NCBI GenBank assembly: GCA_021788565.1
Contig: JAJYKO010000002.1
Location: 1 to 24,437 of the forward strand
DNA from: Chloroflexota bacterium
GTDB taxonomy: Bacteria; Chloroflexota; UBA6077
DNA length: 24,437 nt
Direction: 5' to 3'
The first letter of the stretch is position 1, and every line of letters starts with the position of its first letter. Shown here piece by piece: positions 1 through 7,144 of this stretch. A program made the translations under genes and the position numbers. The notes under the pieces are model-generated. The model had not been told where the DNA came from. It saw only the letters and a program-made list of their open reading frames with translations, and ran no database searches.

Positions 1-503
1 GAGATGGGCTGCGAGGTATCACCGTCAGAGAAGCGCTTCACCGCGACCGGCAACAAGCCCTGGTAGCGCTCTCCGGCCTTGGAGCGAGCGCCGACGGTGA
101 TTGTCTTGACCCCTATGACGCCCGCCAGAAATGTCTGCACCTGGGTTTGCAGCGCCACCCTCACGTCACCACCGCTGATCTCGATGCCGTTGGTAAGATT
201 GACGCCGGAACCCGTGTTCGTCGCGGGCAAAGTGACGGCGCCATTCGTGTTGGTGGAGACAACGTTGGCGGCCACCGAGATTGCGGTGCTAGTACTGCTG
301 CCTCGCGACAATTCCGCGGCGGCGGCCACGGCCGCCGCATCCGTAGTATTCTGGAGCCGCCTCTGGTGCAGCATCCCGTTGCCCAGGTCGATGGTCATTG
401 CCGCGGCACCGACGAGGACGAACAAGAAGGCAGTAGCCACGATTATCAGGATCTGGCCCTCTTCACTGGACCCACCAGTCTTCATTTTCGGCCACCTACC
501 CAC
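1..503 (-). CDS. TadG-like pilus-assembly protein (Tad N-terminal domain), 3' part cut by window edge
   Basis: The frame is open from a GTG at 503 to the left edge, so only about 167 N-terminal residues are visible. The translation has a hydrophobic segment (EEGQILIIVATAFLFVLVGA, about residues 14-33), then AMTIDLGNGMLHQRRLQNTT and an Ala-rich DAAAVAAAAEL stretch. This is the layout of the TadG/TadE-like N-terminal domain: one membrane anchor followed by a secreted domain. Known role of the family: minor pseudopilin-like component of Flp/Tad pili. GTG 503 was chosen because a strong Shine-Dalgarno (GAGGAGGT, 516-509) lies 5 nt upstream; an ATG at 485 is the alternative. The Shine-Dalgarno overlaps the stop of the preceding tadE-like gene, so the genes are probably co-translated. 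Only the N-terminal part supports the call, so a related membrane-anchored Tad-domain protein is possible. Confidence 0.75.
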   Translation of the reverse strand, partial: MGRWPKMKTGGSSEEGQILIIVATAFLFVLVGAAAMTIDLGNGMLHQRRLQNTTDAAAVAAAAELSRGSSTSTAISVAANVVSTNTNGAVTLPATNTGSGVNLTNGIEISGGDVRVALQTQVQTFLAGVIGVKTITVGARSKAGERYQGLLPVAVKRFSDGDTSQPI

Positions 504-514
504 GGGCCACCTCC

Positions 515-1027
515 TCACTCCATCCGATCAGACGATTGGCCCTTGAGGTCGATCGTCCAATTGCCGAAGACTCCCGTCAGGGGCCGGTAGTGATACACCA
601 CGAGAACGTTGATGAGGTCGCCTTCGCCCGTGTCTGGAACGTAGGGATATGGTGGGGTGTAGGTGATGTTTACGTCGTAGCTCAGGCCGCTTCTAAGCGT
701 CCCCGCCATGGTTCTGTCGACGGTTGCCTGGACGTTGTCCTGATATGGAGCAAGATATGGAGGATCCATCAAGTCTCCCACCCCGTCTTCGCGGTTTGCC
801 TTGTTTGCATCCTGGCTGAAGTTTGGGTTGTAGAGATATACCGCGCCGGCTCTGGCACCATTCCTCGCGGCGTCAACCACGGTAGTGTATGCGTTGAAAG
901 CGAAGCCCAGTTCGAGTACGGACACGATCATGGCGAACACCACAGGAAAGGTGAAGGCGAGCTCCACGATGGCCTGCCCTCGCTGAGATCTAGGTCGAGC
1001 GCCTAGAATCCGGCGCATCCAGCCCAT
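515..1027 (-). CDS. TadE-family pseudopilin
   Basis: 170 residues. A short basic N-terminus (MGWMRRILGARPRSQ) precedes RGQAIVELAFTFPVVFAMIVS, the TadE signature: a Gly-Gln-x-x-x-Glu processing-type motif running into one membrane helix (about residues 17-42). A 'DAARNGARAGA' segment follows, typical of TadE/TadG, then an extracytoplasmic domain rich in Tyr, Pro and Asn. TadE-like proteins are processed by a prepilin peptidase and act in Flp/Tad pilus assembly (family knowledge). The ATG directly abuts the TAG of the upstream tadE-like gene, with GAGG about 9 nt upstream inside that gene. A TadG-like gene follows 11 bp downstream. No Tad ATPase, prepilin peptidase or Flp pilin gene is visible in the window. 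Confidence 0.88.
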   Translation of the reverse strand: MGWMRRILGARPRSQRGQAIVELAFTFPVVFAMIVSVLELGFAFNAYTTVVDAARNGARAGAVYLYNPNFSQDANKANREDGVGDLMDPPYLAPYQDNVQATVDRTMAGTLRSGLSYDVNITYTPPYPYVPDTGEGDLINVLVVYHYRPLTGVFGNWTIDLKGQSSDRME

Positions 1028-1531
1028 CTACTGAATCCTCACCTTCGTCGTAGTACTCACGTTGATCCTCCCGTTGCTGATGCCCGGGAGGACTGTGAAC
1101 CAGATCGGTTGGTGGAAGGTCACCGTCACCCACAGCTGCTGCCCCACCCTGGTGGTGTTGGAGGGATCGGTGGCGGGATCGGGAGTGGAGATCTGCACAT
1201 CGGCGGCGACATTGAAGTTGTTGGTATCGGCCGCATTCAACATACCCAGGGTGTTGGTCGAGGGAGTCCCAGTCGGATCGTAGATCGCGTTCATCACGGC
1301 CTGCGCCCTAGCCACATCGTTTGTCGACGTGAGCTGCGTAATATCCCCCCCAGAGAACATTGCGCCAGCCCTTGCTCCCTCGTAGCTGGCCGAGGCGACT
1401 TGAATCTGGGCATACAGCACCCACCCGAAGTCGATGACTCCCATGATCAGCATCATCACGAGTGGAAGCGATATCGCCAATTCCACGAAAGACTGTCCGC
1501 GACTAGCTCCGAATAGCTTGCCGATACGCAT
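1028..1531 (-). CDS. TadE-family pseudopilin (first of a tandem pair)
   Basis: 167 residues from ATG 1531. The N-terminus MRIGKLFGASRGQSFVELAI continues into a hydrophobic helix (about residues 18-40), again with the Gly-Gln-Ser-Phe-Val-Glu TadE signature. Then come YEGARAGAMF and a polar extracellular domain ending in a beta-rich 'RINVSTTTKVRIQ'. The frame is open much further upstream to 1747, but that extension is Arg/Ser/Pro-rich and unlike the family. ATG 1531 has GGAG 9 nt upstream, so it is preferred; ATG 1540 is possible. It is similar in plan to its downstream neighbour, so the two are probably paralogous minor pseudopilins. It follows ftsZ on the same strand after a 242-bp gap holding two strong hairpins, so it may have its own promoter. 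Confidence 0.85.
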   Translation of the reverse strand: MRIGKLFGASRGQSFVELAISLPLVMMLIMGVIDFGWVLYAQIQVASASYEGARAGAMFSGGDITQLTSTNDVARAQAVMNAIYDPTGTPSTNTLGMLNAADTNNFNVAADVQISTPDPATDPSNTTRVGQQLWVTVTFHQPIWFTVLPGISNGRINVSTTTKVRIQ

Positions 1532-1673
1532 ATCCCCCATCTCCAAGGCCAGCCTCGACGAGAGTCGCAGGGTCGAGCGCGTGCACCGGGCAACTACCAG
1601 GCGGGCCGTGGACAGCATGAAACACGGCAGGTGGGGCGGCAATGAGAAGAAAGTACTAGAGGTCGAAGGCGAG

Positions 1674-1718
1674 CGGGAGTCCCGGCACCCCTGGTTCCGA
1701 TGGGTGTGGGGACTCCCG
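1674..1718 (-). other. Long hairpin in the ftsZ-tadE gap
   Basis: A perfect 10-bp inverted repeat (CGGGAGTCCC at 1674-1683, GGGACTCCCG at 1709-1718) extends inward with six further pairs (one G-U) after one mismatch, leaving an 11-nt loop. No T-tract follows on the minus strand. It could be part of a termination or processing region, or a leader structure of the tad genes. Confidence 0.5.
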
Positions 1719-1730
1719 CGAGTGCTTCGT

Positions 1731-1756
1731 TGGGCGCCCGGACTCACGGGCGCCCA
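1731..1756 (-). terminator. GC-rich hairpin just downstream of ftsZ
   Basis: A perfect 10-bp stem (TGGGCGCCCG at 1731-1740, CGGGCGCCCA at 1747-1756) with a 6-nt loop lies 17 nt past the ftsZ stop. There is no U-tract, so intrinsic termination is uncertain. RNA processing or 3'-end protection would also fit. Confidence 0.45.
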
Positions 1757-1773
1757 CTTCCAGGTGTGAGGGC

Positions 1774-2976
1774 CTACTCGACTCGCTTCCGGCGCAAGAA
1801 AGCAGGCATATCAAGATCCTGCGGATCGATCGTGCCGGGAGATTTCGGGCGAGGCGGTTCGAAGGTTGGAGGCAGGGCGGTATTTGAATTGTCCAGTTTC
1901 GCGAAGACATCACTCACCTTGATCGCGGGCTTCCTAACCTCTGAACCACCGAAGCCCGTGGCGATCAGGGTGACCTGAAGTTCACTCTGCACCTTGGGAT
2001 TTATAACGGCGCCAACGATTATATTCGCATCCGGGCTTGCCGCGTCCTTGATCAGTCCGGCAGCCTCACTAACTTCTATAAGACTCATGTCCGGCCCGCC
2101 GGTCACGTTGATCAACACACCCGTGGCCCCATCGACCGACACGTCCAACAGCGGACTCGCGATTGCCATTTGAGCCGCCTGCATGGCACGCGTAGGCCCC
2201 TTAGCCTCGCCGATGGCCATGAGTGCGGTGCCGGCTCCGCTCATTACGCTCTTGACGTCGGCGAAGTCCAAATTGATCAGACCTGTCACGGTGATCAGGT
2301 CTGATATTCCCTGGACGCCCTGTCGCAAGATGTTGTCGGCAAGTCTGAAGGACTCCACGAGGCTCATCCTCTTTCCAGCCATGGCGAGCAGCCGGTCGTT
2401 TGGGATGGCTATGATGGCATCCACTCGTTCCGTGAGCAACTGAAGGCCCTGCTCGGCGACCGCGCGACGGTGCCGCCCCTCGAAGGTGAAGGGCATAGTA
2501 ACGACAGCCACTGTGAGAGATCGGTTACGCTTGGAGATTTCGGCGATGACTGGGGATGCTCCCGTGCCCGTGCCGCCACCCATGCCGGCGGTGATGAACA
2601 CCATATCGGCCCCGGAAAGCATCTCTTCGAGTTGATCGCGGTTGATCTCCGCGGCACGCTCGCCCATCATGGGATCTCCGCCCGCGCCAAGACGCTTCAT
2701 GCTCCTGCCGCCAATGGCGATCTTGTGCATGGCGTGGGATTTGTCCAGGGCCTGCGCGTCCGTATTGACCGCTACGAAGTCAACTCCACGGATTCCGGCC
2801 TCGATCATGCGGTTCAGCGCATTGTTGCCACCGCCGCCTACGCCCACAATCTTGATCTCGGTGAAGCCCTTGGCTTCGGCCTCGATCTCGCTCGACACTA
2901 TCTTGCCTACCACAGGTGAGATCCTGCCCGGATCGCCCACTCGGTCTGGATCGAAGCCTCCGCGTAGCTTAGCCAC
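1774..2976 (-). CDS. ftsZ: Cell division GTPase FtsZ
   Basis: 400 residues from GTG 2976. FtsZ is the tubulin-like GTPase that forms the cytokinetic ring. The sequence shows an N-terminal VGVGGGGNNALNRM nucleotide loop (about 44-57), VNTDAQAL (70-77), the tubulin signature GGGTGTG (133-139), PNDRLL (192-197), the T7 catalytic loop NLDFADVKSVM (235-245), and a C-terminal conserved peptide DLDMPAFLRRKRVE at the very end, which normally binds FtsA, SepF or ZipA. A variable linker (about 360-385) precedes that peptide. The frame is open to 3093, but GTG 2976 has GGAGG 9 nt upstream. It overlaps the end of parA by 8 nt, implying translational coupling. No ftsA or ftsQ is adjacent, so SepF-type anchoring elsewhere is likely (inference). 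Confidence 0.97.
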   Translation of the reverse strand: MAKLRGGFDPDRVGDPGRISPVVGKIVSSEIEAEAKGFTEIKIVGVGGGGNNALNRMIEAGIRGVDFVAVNTDAQALDKSHAMHKIAIGGRSMKRLGAGGDPMMGERAAEINRDQLEEMLSGADMVFITAGMGGGTGTGASPVIAEISKRNRSLTVAVVTMPFTFEGRHRRAVAEQGLQLLTERVDAIIAIPNDRLLAMAGKRMSLVESFRLADNILRQGVQGISDLITVTGLINLDFADVKSVMSGAGTALMAIGEAKGPTRAMQAAQMAIASPLLDVSVDGATGVLINVTGGPDMSLIEVSEAAGLIKDAASPDANIIVGAVINPKVQSELQVTLIATGFGGSEVRKPAIKVSDVFAKLDNSNTALPPTFEPPRPKSPGTIDPQDLDMPAFLRRKRVE

Positions 2977-3730
2977 GAGCCAACACCTCCCTTGCCAGAC
3001 CCAGGTATGCCTCAACGGCCTTCTCGGCCCCGGCGTAGTTGAACACGGAGGTACCAGACGAGGCGGCCTCCAGTATCTTGCTGTTGGTGCCAACCTCAGT
3101 CTCGAATATCAGTGCACCCCAACGATCCTTCAGGTAATTGCTTACTGTGCGCTCCTCTTTCAACCGGCGGTCAACCTTGCTGAGTAGCACCCCAAGCACC
3201 TTCAACTTAGGATTGAGGAATAAGATCTCCTCAATGCTGTCCTGAAGCATCTGAAGGCCCTGCAAAGAGAACAGCCGTGCTTCAGTTGGAATCACGACCT
3301 TGTCCGCGGCGACCAGCGCGTTGATGGTAAGCAAGCCCAGGGATGGCGGCGTATCGATCAAAACGAAGTCGTAGAATTGCGCGACCGTCGCCAGTTGGTC
3401 TCTCAGGCGAAGTTCCCTGCCCAGCTTGTTCATCAGGGCCGCCTCCGCCGTCGCCAGGGACAGCGAGGATGGGACAAGGTCGAGTCGTGCATTTGGCTTC
3501 TCCATGATCGTGAGGATCGGGAGATGGACCTTCCGGTCGAGCAGCGCGTCTGCCACGTTTGGATCGGTCCGGCCGTTCAAGCTATAGCAAGACGTTAGGT
3601 TAGCCTGAGGATCCATGTCGATCAGGAGAACCCTGTTCCCCAGTTGGAAGAGGGCTGCACCCAGGTTGGCCGTGGTCGTGGTCTTGCCTACACCACCCTT
3701 TTGATTGGATACGGCAATGATCGAAGGCAT
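2969..3730 (-). CDS. parA: ParA/Soj-family ATPase
   Basis: 253 residues, the usual length for a chromosomal Soj/ParA. The deviant Walker A KGGVGKTTTT is at 11-20 (with the signature first lysine), Walker A' RVLLIDMDPQANLT at 33-45, and Walker B FVLIDTPPSLGLLTINAL at about 118-135. ParA ATPases bind DNA as ATP dimers and move chromosomes, plasmids or other cargo with a ParB-like partner; MinD and MipZ relatives position FtsZ. No parB or parS is seen in the window. Start ATG 3730 is preceded by GAGAGGGG. The gene overlaps ftsZ by 8 nt, so the pair is probably translated together, which hints at a role in division-site placement (inference) rather than, or beside, chromosome partition. Confidence 0.92.
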   Translation of the reverse strand: MPSIIAVSNQKGGVGKTTTTANLGAALFQLGNRVLLIDMDPQANLTSCYSLNGRTDPNVADALLDRKVHLPILTIMEKPNARLDLVPSSLSLATAEAALMNKLGRELRLRDQLATVAQFYDFVLIDTPPSLGLLTINALVAADKVVIPTEARLFSLQGLQMLQDSIEEILFLNPKLKVLGVLLSKVDRRLKEERTVSNYLKDRWGALIFETEVGTNSKILEAASSGTSVFNYAGAEKAVEAYLGLAREVLARG

Positions 3731-3798
3731 CGGCCCCTCTCAGCATCGCTGACGGAATGAACAGACCTCTGCGAAGATCGAATCGAGGTAGTAGTCAT

Positions 3799-3828
3799 AA
3801 TCTAGCACAGGAGCTTGCCAGCAGGCAA
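3799..3828 (-). promoter_or_regulatory. Possible sigma70 promoter for parA-ftsZ
   Basis: On the minus strand, TTGCCT (3828-3823), an 18-bp spacer and TAGATT (3804-3799) lie about 70 bp upstream of the parA start, in the only sizeable gap after ribF. A TTGCC-N4-GGCAA inverted repeat (3815-3828) overlaps the -35 box and could be an operator. By eye only. Confidence 0.4.
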
Positions 3829-3850
3829 CGTCCTGATTTAGAAACTGGGT

Positions 3851-4771
3851 TCAGTCCTCTTTCCCAAGGATGGCCTTGGTGGCTTTCACGTCCTCGATCA
3901 TCTGGGCAACGAGGGCGCGAGTCGAGTCGAAGCGCTCTTCGCCTCGCAAGCGAGCGACGAACTCCATGGAGAGGTCCTGACCGTAAAGGTCGCCGTCAAA
4001 TCCGATCAGGTAGACTTCGATACGACGTTCGCCAGCGCCGAACGTCGGACGAATGCCGATGCTGGCTGCGCCGGGGTGCGCGTCCTTCTCTCCAGCGATC
4101 CGGACCCAGACGGCATAGATGCCGTCCGCCGGCAGGCAGAGCCGCTCTCGGAGCGACAGGTTAGCGGTGGGAAAGCCGAGGGTGGATCCCCGGTGGTCAC
4201 CATCGACAACGATACCGGTGAGCCGGTAGAGCCGGCCCAGCAGCCGGCCCGCCTCTTCCACGTGCCCGCCGGCCAGCGCCTGCCGGATGCGCGAGCTACT
4301 GATAACCTGTTCCTCGATCACGACAGGCGGGAACTGATGGACGGTGAATCCCTTCTCCGCGCCTATTTCCGCCAAACGCTCTGGGCTGCCACTCCGGCCG
4401 CGCCCCAGGGCGAAGTCGCTCCCTATCCAGAGTTGCCGGAGCCGGAACCGCGCCAGCAGCAGGTCGATGAACTCCTCGGGAGAGAGTTGGGAGAGGGCGA
4501 GCGTGAACTCGAAAAGCGCCACCTCGGAGATGCCCAGCGACTTCAGCAGTGCAAGGCGATCGTCGAGGGTCGCTAGATGGGCAATCTCGATCTGGGGACG
4601 AAGCACGTCCTCCGGGTGCGGAGTAAAGGTTACGCAGACGCTCTCGACGCCCAGTCGAGATGCCTGGGTGATAACCTGATGGATCAGAGCCTGGTGGCCA
4701 AGATGGACGCCGTCGAAAACGCCGATGGTGGCCACCGCCTCACGTCCTGAGCGATTCGAGTTATGGCTCAC
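3851..4771 (-). CDS. ribF: Bifunctional riboflavin kinase/FAD synthetase
   Basis: 306 residues, the usual RibF length. The N-terminal half is an FMN adenylyltransferase domain: GVFDGVHLGHQ (17-27) carries the two nucleotidyltransferase histidines (H23, H26), TPHPEDVL follows at 50-57, and ISSSRIR (157-163) is the second ATP-binding motif. The C-terminal half is the riboflavin kinase domain: GDHRGSTLGFPTANL (191-205), DGIYAVWV (216-223), IGIRPTFG (238-245), and an acidic/basic C-terminus. The enzyme converts riboflavin to FMN and FMN to FAD in the cytoplasm. The start GTG 4771 overlaps the truB stop in a GTGA arrangement, with GGAGG just upstream. The longer open frame to 4909 lies over truB and is unlike the family. 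This is the last gene of the nusA-infB cluster. Confidence 0.95.
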   Translation of the reverse strand: MSHNSNRSGREAVATIGVFDGVHLGHQALIHQVITQASRLGVESVCVTFTPHPEDVLRPQIEIAHLATLDDRLALLKSLGISEVALFEFTLALSQLSPEEFIDLLLARFRLRQLWIGSDFALGRGRSGSPERLAEIGAEKGFTVHQFPPVVIEEQVISSSRIRQALAGGHVEEAGRLLGRLYRLTGIVVDGDHRGSTLGFPTANLSLRERLCLPADGIYAVWVRIAGEKDAHPGAASIGIRPTFGAGERRIEVYLIGFDGDLYGQDLSMEFVARLRGEERFDSTRALVAQMIEDVKATKAILGKED

Positions 4772-5721
4772 TGCGCCTCCAGGATTACCGGGGCATCGGA
4801 CTGGTTGGACCTGCCTGGCAGGTCGGACAGCACTAGCTTGGGCTGCCACTGCTCGGCCGTCGCCTGGGCCAGCCCAAGGAAGGCCCCTTCGCCCGAGTAC
4901 ACGCGACAAGTATTGGGCGGTGCTGCCGCATCGAGCACTGCCCAGGGCCGTCCGGCGAGCATGTCCTCAAGGTGCGGGCCGGCCACGACCAGGACCGGCA
5001 GGTGCCGTACCGCTAGATCCGGCGGGAAGATCAACTGGTCAAGGTATCCGAATTCGGCCGCCAGCCGCAACGCGTCGACACCCACGGAGTCAGAGCAGTC
5101 GAACGGGCCCGAGGCAAGGCGCACAAGCGCACCCAGGTGCGCACCGACGCCAAGCCGCTCACCCAGATCCCTGGCGAGGCTTCGGACGTATGTGCCCTTG
5201 GAGCACCGGACCACGACGCTCAAAATCGGTGGCTCCCAGCCGACGACGGCCAGCCCCTTGATCGTGACGTGCCGCGACTTCAGATCTGCCTCGCCGCCCT
5301 TACGCGCGATTTCGTACGCCTTCCGCCCTTCCAATTTCACGGCGGAGTACTGGGGAGGTATCTGATCGATCTCGCCCAGAAAGCCGGTGAGAGCGGGAAT
5401 CACAGACTCCAGGCTGAGATGAGCAGGGTCGCGCGCATAGATGACCGTGCCCTCAGAGTCGTCAGTCGTGGTGACCGCACCGAACACGAAATCCGCGCAG
5501 TAGCTCTTGTCCTGGCCGGCCATGTAGTCGATCAGTCTGGTCGCGCGGCCGACAGCCACCACGAGAACGCCCGTAGCGGCCGGATCGAGGGTTCCGCCAT
5601 GGCCCACGCGCCTGCAGCCTGCCAGACGGCGGACCAATCCGACCACATCGTGGGAGGTCCATCCGTAGGGCTTGGACACGTTGAGGAACCCCTCAAGCGT
5701 CGGTCTCTTGTCGCTGCTCAC
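4768..5721 (-). CDS. truB: tRNA pseudouridine-55 synthase
   Basis: 317 residues. TruB isomerises U55 in the T-loop of tRNAs. Visible motifs: GFLNVSKPYGWTSHDVV near the N-terminus, the catalytic motif HGGTLDPAATGVL with the nucleophile Asp46, then KSYCADFVFG and a Tyr-containing IPPQYSAVKLEGRKAYEIAR segment, VVRCSKGTYVRSLARDLG, and a C-terminal PUA-like portion. The start is a GTG at 5721 with only a weak GGCGG upstream. It lies 29 nt inside the end of the nrnA-like gene, so translation probably depends on coupling. The stop overlaps the ribF start by one nucleotide pair in a GTGA overlap. Confidence 0.95.
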   Translation of the reverse strand: MSSDKRPTLEGFLNVSKPYGWTSHDVVGLVRRLAGCRRVGHGGTLDPAATGVLVVAVGRATRLIDYMAGQDKSYCADFVFGAVTTTDDSEGTVIYARDPAHLSLESVIPALTGFLGEIDQIPPQYSAVKLEGRKAYEIARKGGEADLKSRHVTIKGLAVVGWEPPILSVVVRCSKGTYVRSLARDLGERLGVGAHLGALVRLASGPFDCSDSVGVDALRLAAEFGYLDQLIFPPDLAVRHLPVLVVAGPHLEDMLAGRPWAVLDAAAPPNTCRVYSGEGAFLGLAQATAEQWQPKLVLSDLPGRSNQSDAPVILEAQ

Positions 5722-6742
5722 TCAGTGCCGCCGACTCGTTCAGCCGTCTTCGTGCCTCATCCAGAACCAGTTTTTCCGCTTCGGCCATGGGACCATCCAG
5801 GGTACAGCCGGCGGCCCTCGGATGCCCTCCGCCCCCGAAGAACTGAGCCATAGCGGCGGCGTTGAGATTCCGAGAGGTCCGCATGCTCACGCGGATTTTG
5901 CCGTCCTGCTCGCTGAAAATGAACGCACCGCTAGTGCCCGGCACACCGGCGATGAAGTCCACCAGGGAATCGGCGTCCTCCATGGTTGCGCCGGACTCTT
6001 CCAGCATCTTCTGCGTAACGGCCGCCCACACCAGCCGGCCATCCACCTGCACCAGGCTGAGGACGCGGCCCCACAGCTTGAGCGCGGGGACGGAGCGGTT
6101 GTTGAAAATGGACTCGCTGGCACGGGAGAGGGAAGCCCCCATTTCGATCAGGGACGCCGCCACCCTAAGACTGTTCGCCGACGTGGAGCCAGTTCTGAAT
6201 CCCAGGGTGTCTGCGACGATGCCGACCAGTAGGACGTTCGCGATCTCCAAGGTGAATGGCAGATCCTCCTGCTCCATTATCCCCGTCAAGTACTCGCAAA
6301 CGGAGCCCGCCGATGGATCCACCAGGTCCAACTGACCATAGTGGCTGTTGCTGACGTGATGGTCTATGTTGACGACGGGTGTGGTCGCGAACTTTTCAGC
6401 GTTGTCGGTGTAGAGGGAGTTGAGCCTAGACAGGTCGCTGCAGTCGAGGCAGATTATCACGTCCGCGCTTAGCAGCGAGGCCCTGGCGGCCGGATCCGCT
6501 GATGCACCGGGTTCATCCTGGCGATAGACTTCCACCGAGTCCCAGCCTGGCAGAAACCGATAGCTCCTGGGAACAGGCGACGGGGTTATGGCGCTGACCT
6601 CCCACCTGGCGAGCCTCAGTGAGGTGGAGAGGGCCAGCAGAGAGGCCAGGGAGTCGCCGTCTGGGTTGTGGTGGCACGTGACCACGACCTTGTTAGCCGT
6701 TCGAAGCAGCGGACGCAAGATTGATTGGTAGTTGGTGTTCAA
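5693..6742 (-). CDS. nrnA: DHH-family phosphoesterase, NrnA-like (oligoribonuclease / pAp phosphatase)
   Basis: 349 residues. Metal-binding motifs of the DHH superfamily are clear: HNPDGDSL (25-32), LDCSDLSRL (99-107), and the name-giving NIDHHVSNSHYG (125-136). The C-terminal DHHA1 domain carries GGGGHPRAAGCTL (303-315). Between nusA/infB/rbfA and truB this is the usual position of nrnA, whose product degrades nanoRNAs and dephosphorylates pAp. The start is an apparent TTG at 6742, preceded by GTGGGGTAAA. The GGGG comes from the end of a dispersed 38-bp repeat (6747-6784), so a mobile repeat seems to supply the ribosome-binding site. A later start is possible, but the first motif begins at residue 24. 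Confidence 0.9.
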   Translation of the reverse strand: MNTNYQSILRPLLRTANKVVVTCHHNPDGDSLASLLALSTSLRLARWEVSAITPSPVPRSYRFLPGWDSVEVYRQDEPGASADPAARASLLSADVIICLDCSDLSRLNSLYTDNAEKFATTPVVNIDHHVSNSHYGQLDLVDPSAGSVCEYLTGIMEQEDLPFTLEIANVLLVGIVADTLGFRTGSTSANSLRVAASLIEMGASLSRASESIFNNRSVPALKLWGRVLSLVQVDGRLVWAAVTQKMLEESGATMEDADSLVDFIAGVPGTSGAFIFSEQDGKIRVSMRTSRNLNAAAMAQFFGGGGHPRAAGCTLDGPMAEAEKLVLDEARRRLNESAALSEQRQETDA

Positions 6743-6746
6743 TTTA

Positions 6747-6784
6747 CCCCACGAGGACGCGCACCCATGAAGGGTGCGGCTACA
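6747..6784. repeat. 38-bp dispersed palindromic repeat, copy A
   Basis: This matches 20752-20789 at 37 of 38 positions in the same orientation; the difference is A at 6767 against G at 20772. The core is a hairpin with arms CGCACCC (6760-6766) and GGGTGCG (6772-6778) around a 5-nt loop. It fills most of the 47-bp gap between rbfA and the nrnA-like gene and provides the GGGG upstream of the latter's TTG start. Confidence 0.85.
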
Positions 6785-6789
6785 GCGAC

Positions 6790-7137
6790 TCAGGTCTGAT
6801 CCTCGATTTCTTTGAGGAGCCGCAAGATACGAGCGCCCTTCTCGATCGATGTGTCGAGTGTGAAGGTGAGCACAGGGATATAGCGGAGGCGCAACCTGGT
6901 GCCCAGTTCGTGCCGGAGGAATCCAGCGGCATGGCGCAGCGCAGCCATGGCGTGCTGCACCTCCTCGTCGGTGCCCATCACGCTCACGCTCACCGTGGCG
7001 TTGCGTAGATCCGGGCTGGTCTCCACGCCGGTCACACTGACCATAGCGCTAAGTCGCGGGTCATGAATCTCTCGACGGAGGAGATCCGCGATCTCCTCCG
7101 TCAGCAGAGCGTTAACTCGTTCGATACGTCTGTTCAT
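6790..7137 (-). CDS. rbfA: 30S ribosome-binding factor A
   Basis: 115 residues from ATG 7137, the normal RbfA length. RbfA is a KH-fold protein needed for late 16S rRNA (5' end helix) maturation in small-subunit assembly. Visible family features: RRIERVNALLTEEIADLL at the start, DPRLSAMVSVTGVETSPDLR, the ATVSVSVMG strand, LRHAAGFLRHELGTRLRLRYIP, and the closing LTFTLDTSIEKGARILRLL. It begins 7 nt after the infB stop with only a distant GGAG, so it is probably translated by coupling to infB. The open frame extends to 7416, but that part lies over infB and is unlike the family. Confidence 0.95.
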   Translation of the reverse strand: MNRRIERVNALLTEEIADLLRREIHDPRLSAMVSVTGVETSPDLRNATVSVSVMGTDEEVQHAMAALRHAAGFLRHELGTRLRLRYIPVLTFTLDTSIEKGARILRLLKEIEDQT

Positions 7138-7144
7138 GTATACG

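Noticed and set aside
1532..1747. N-terminal extension of the first TadE-like protein
   Set aside because: The frame is open, but it crosses the hairpin, is Arg/Ser/Pro-rich and lacks a good start; ATG 1531 fits the family.
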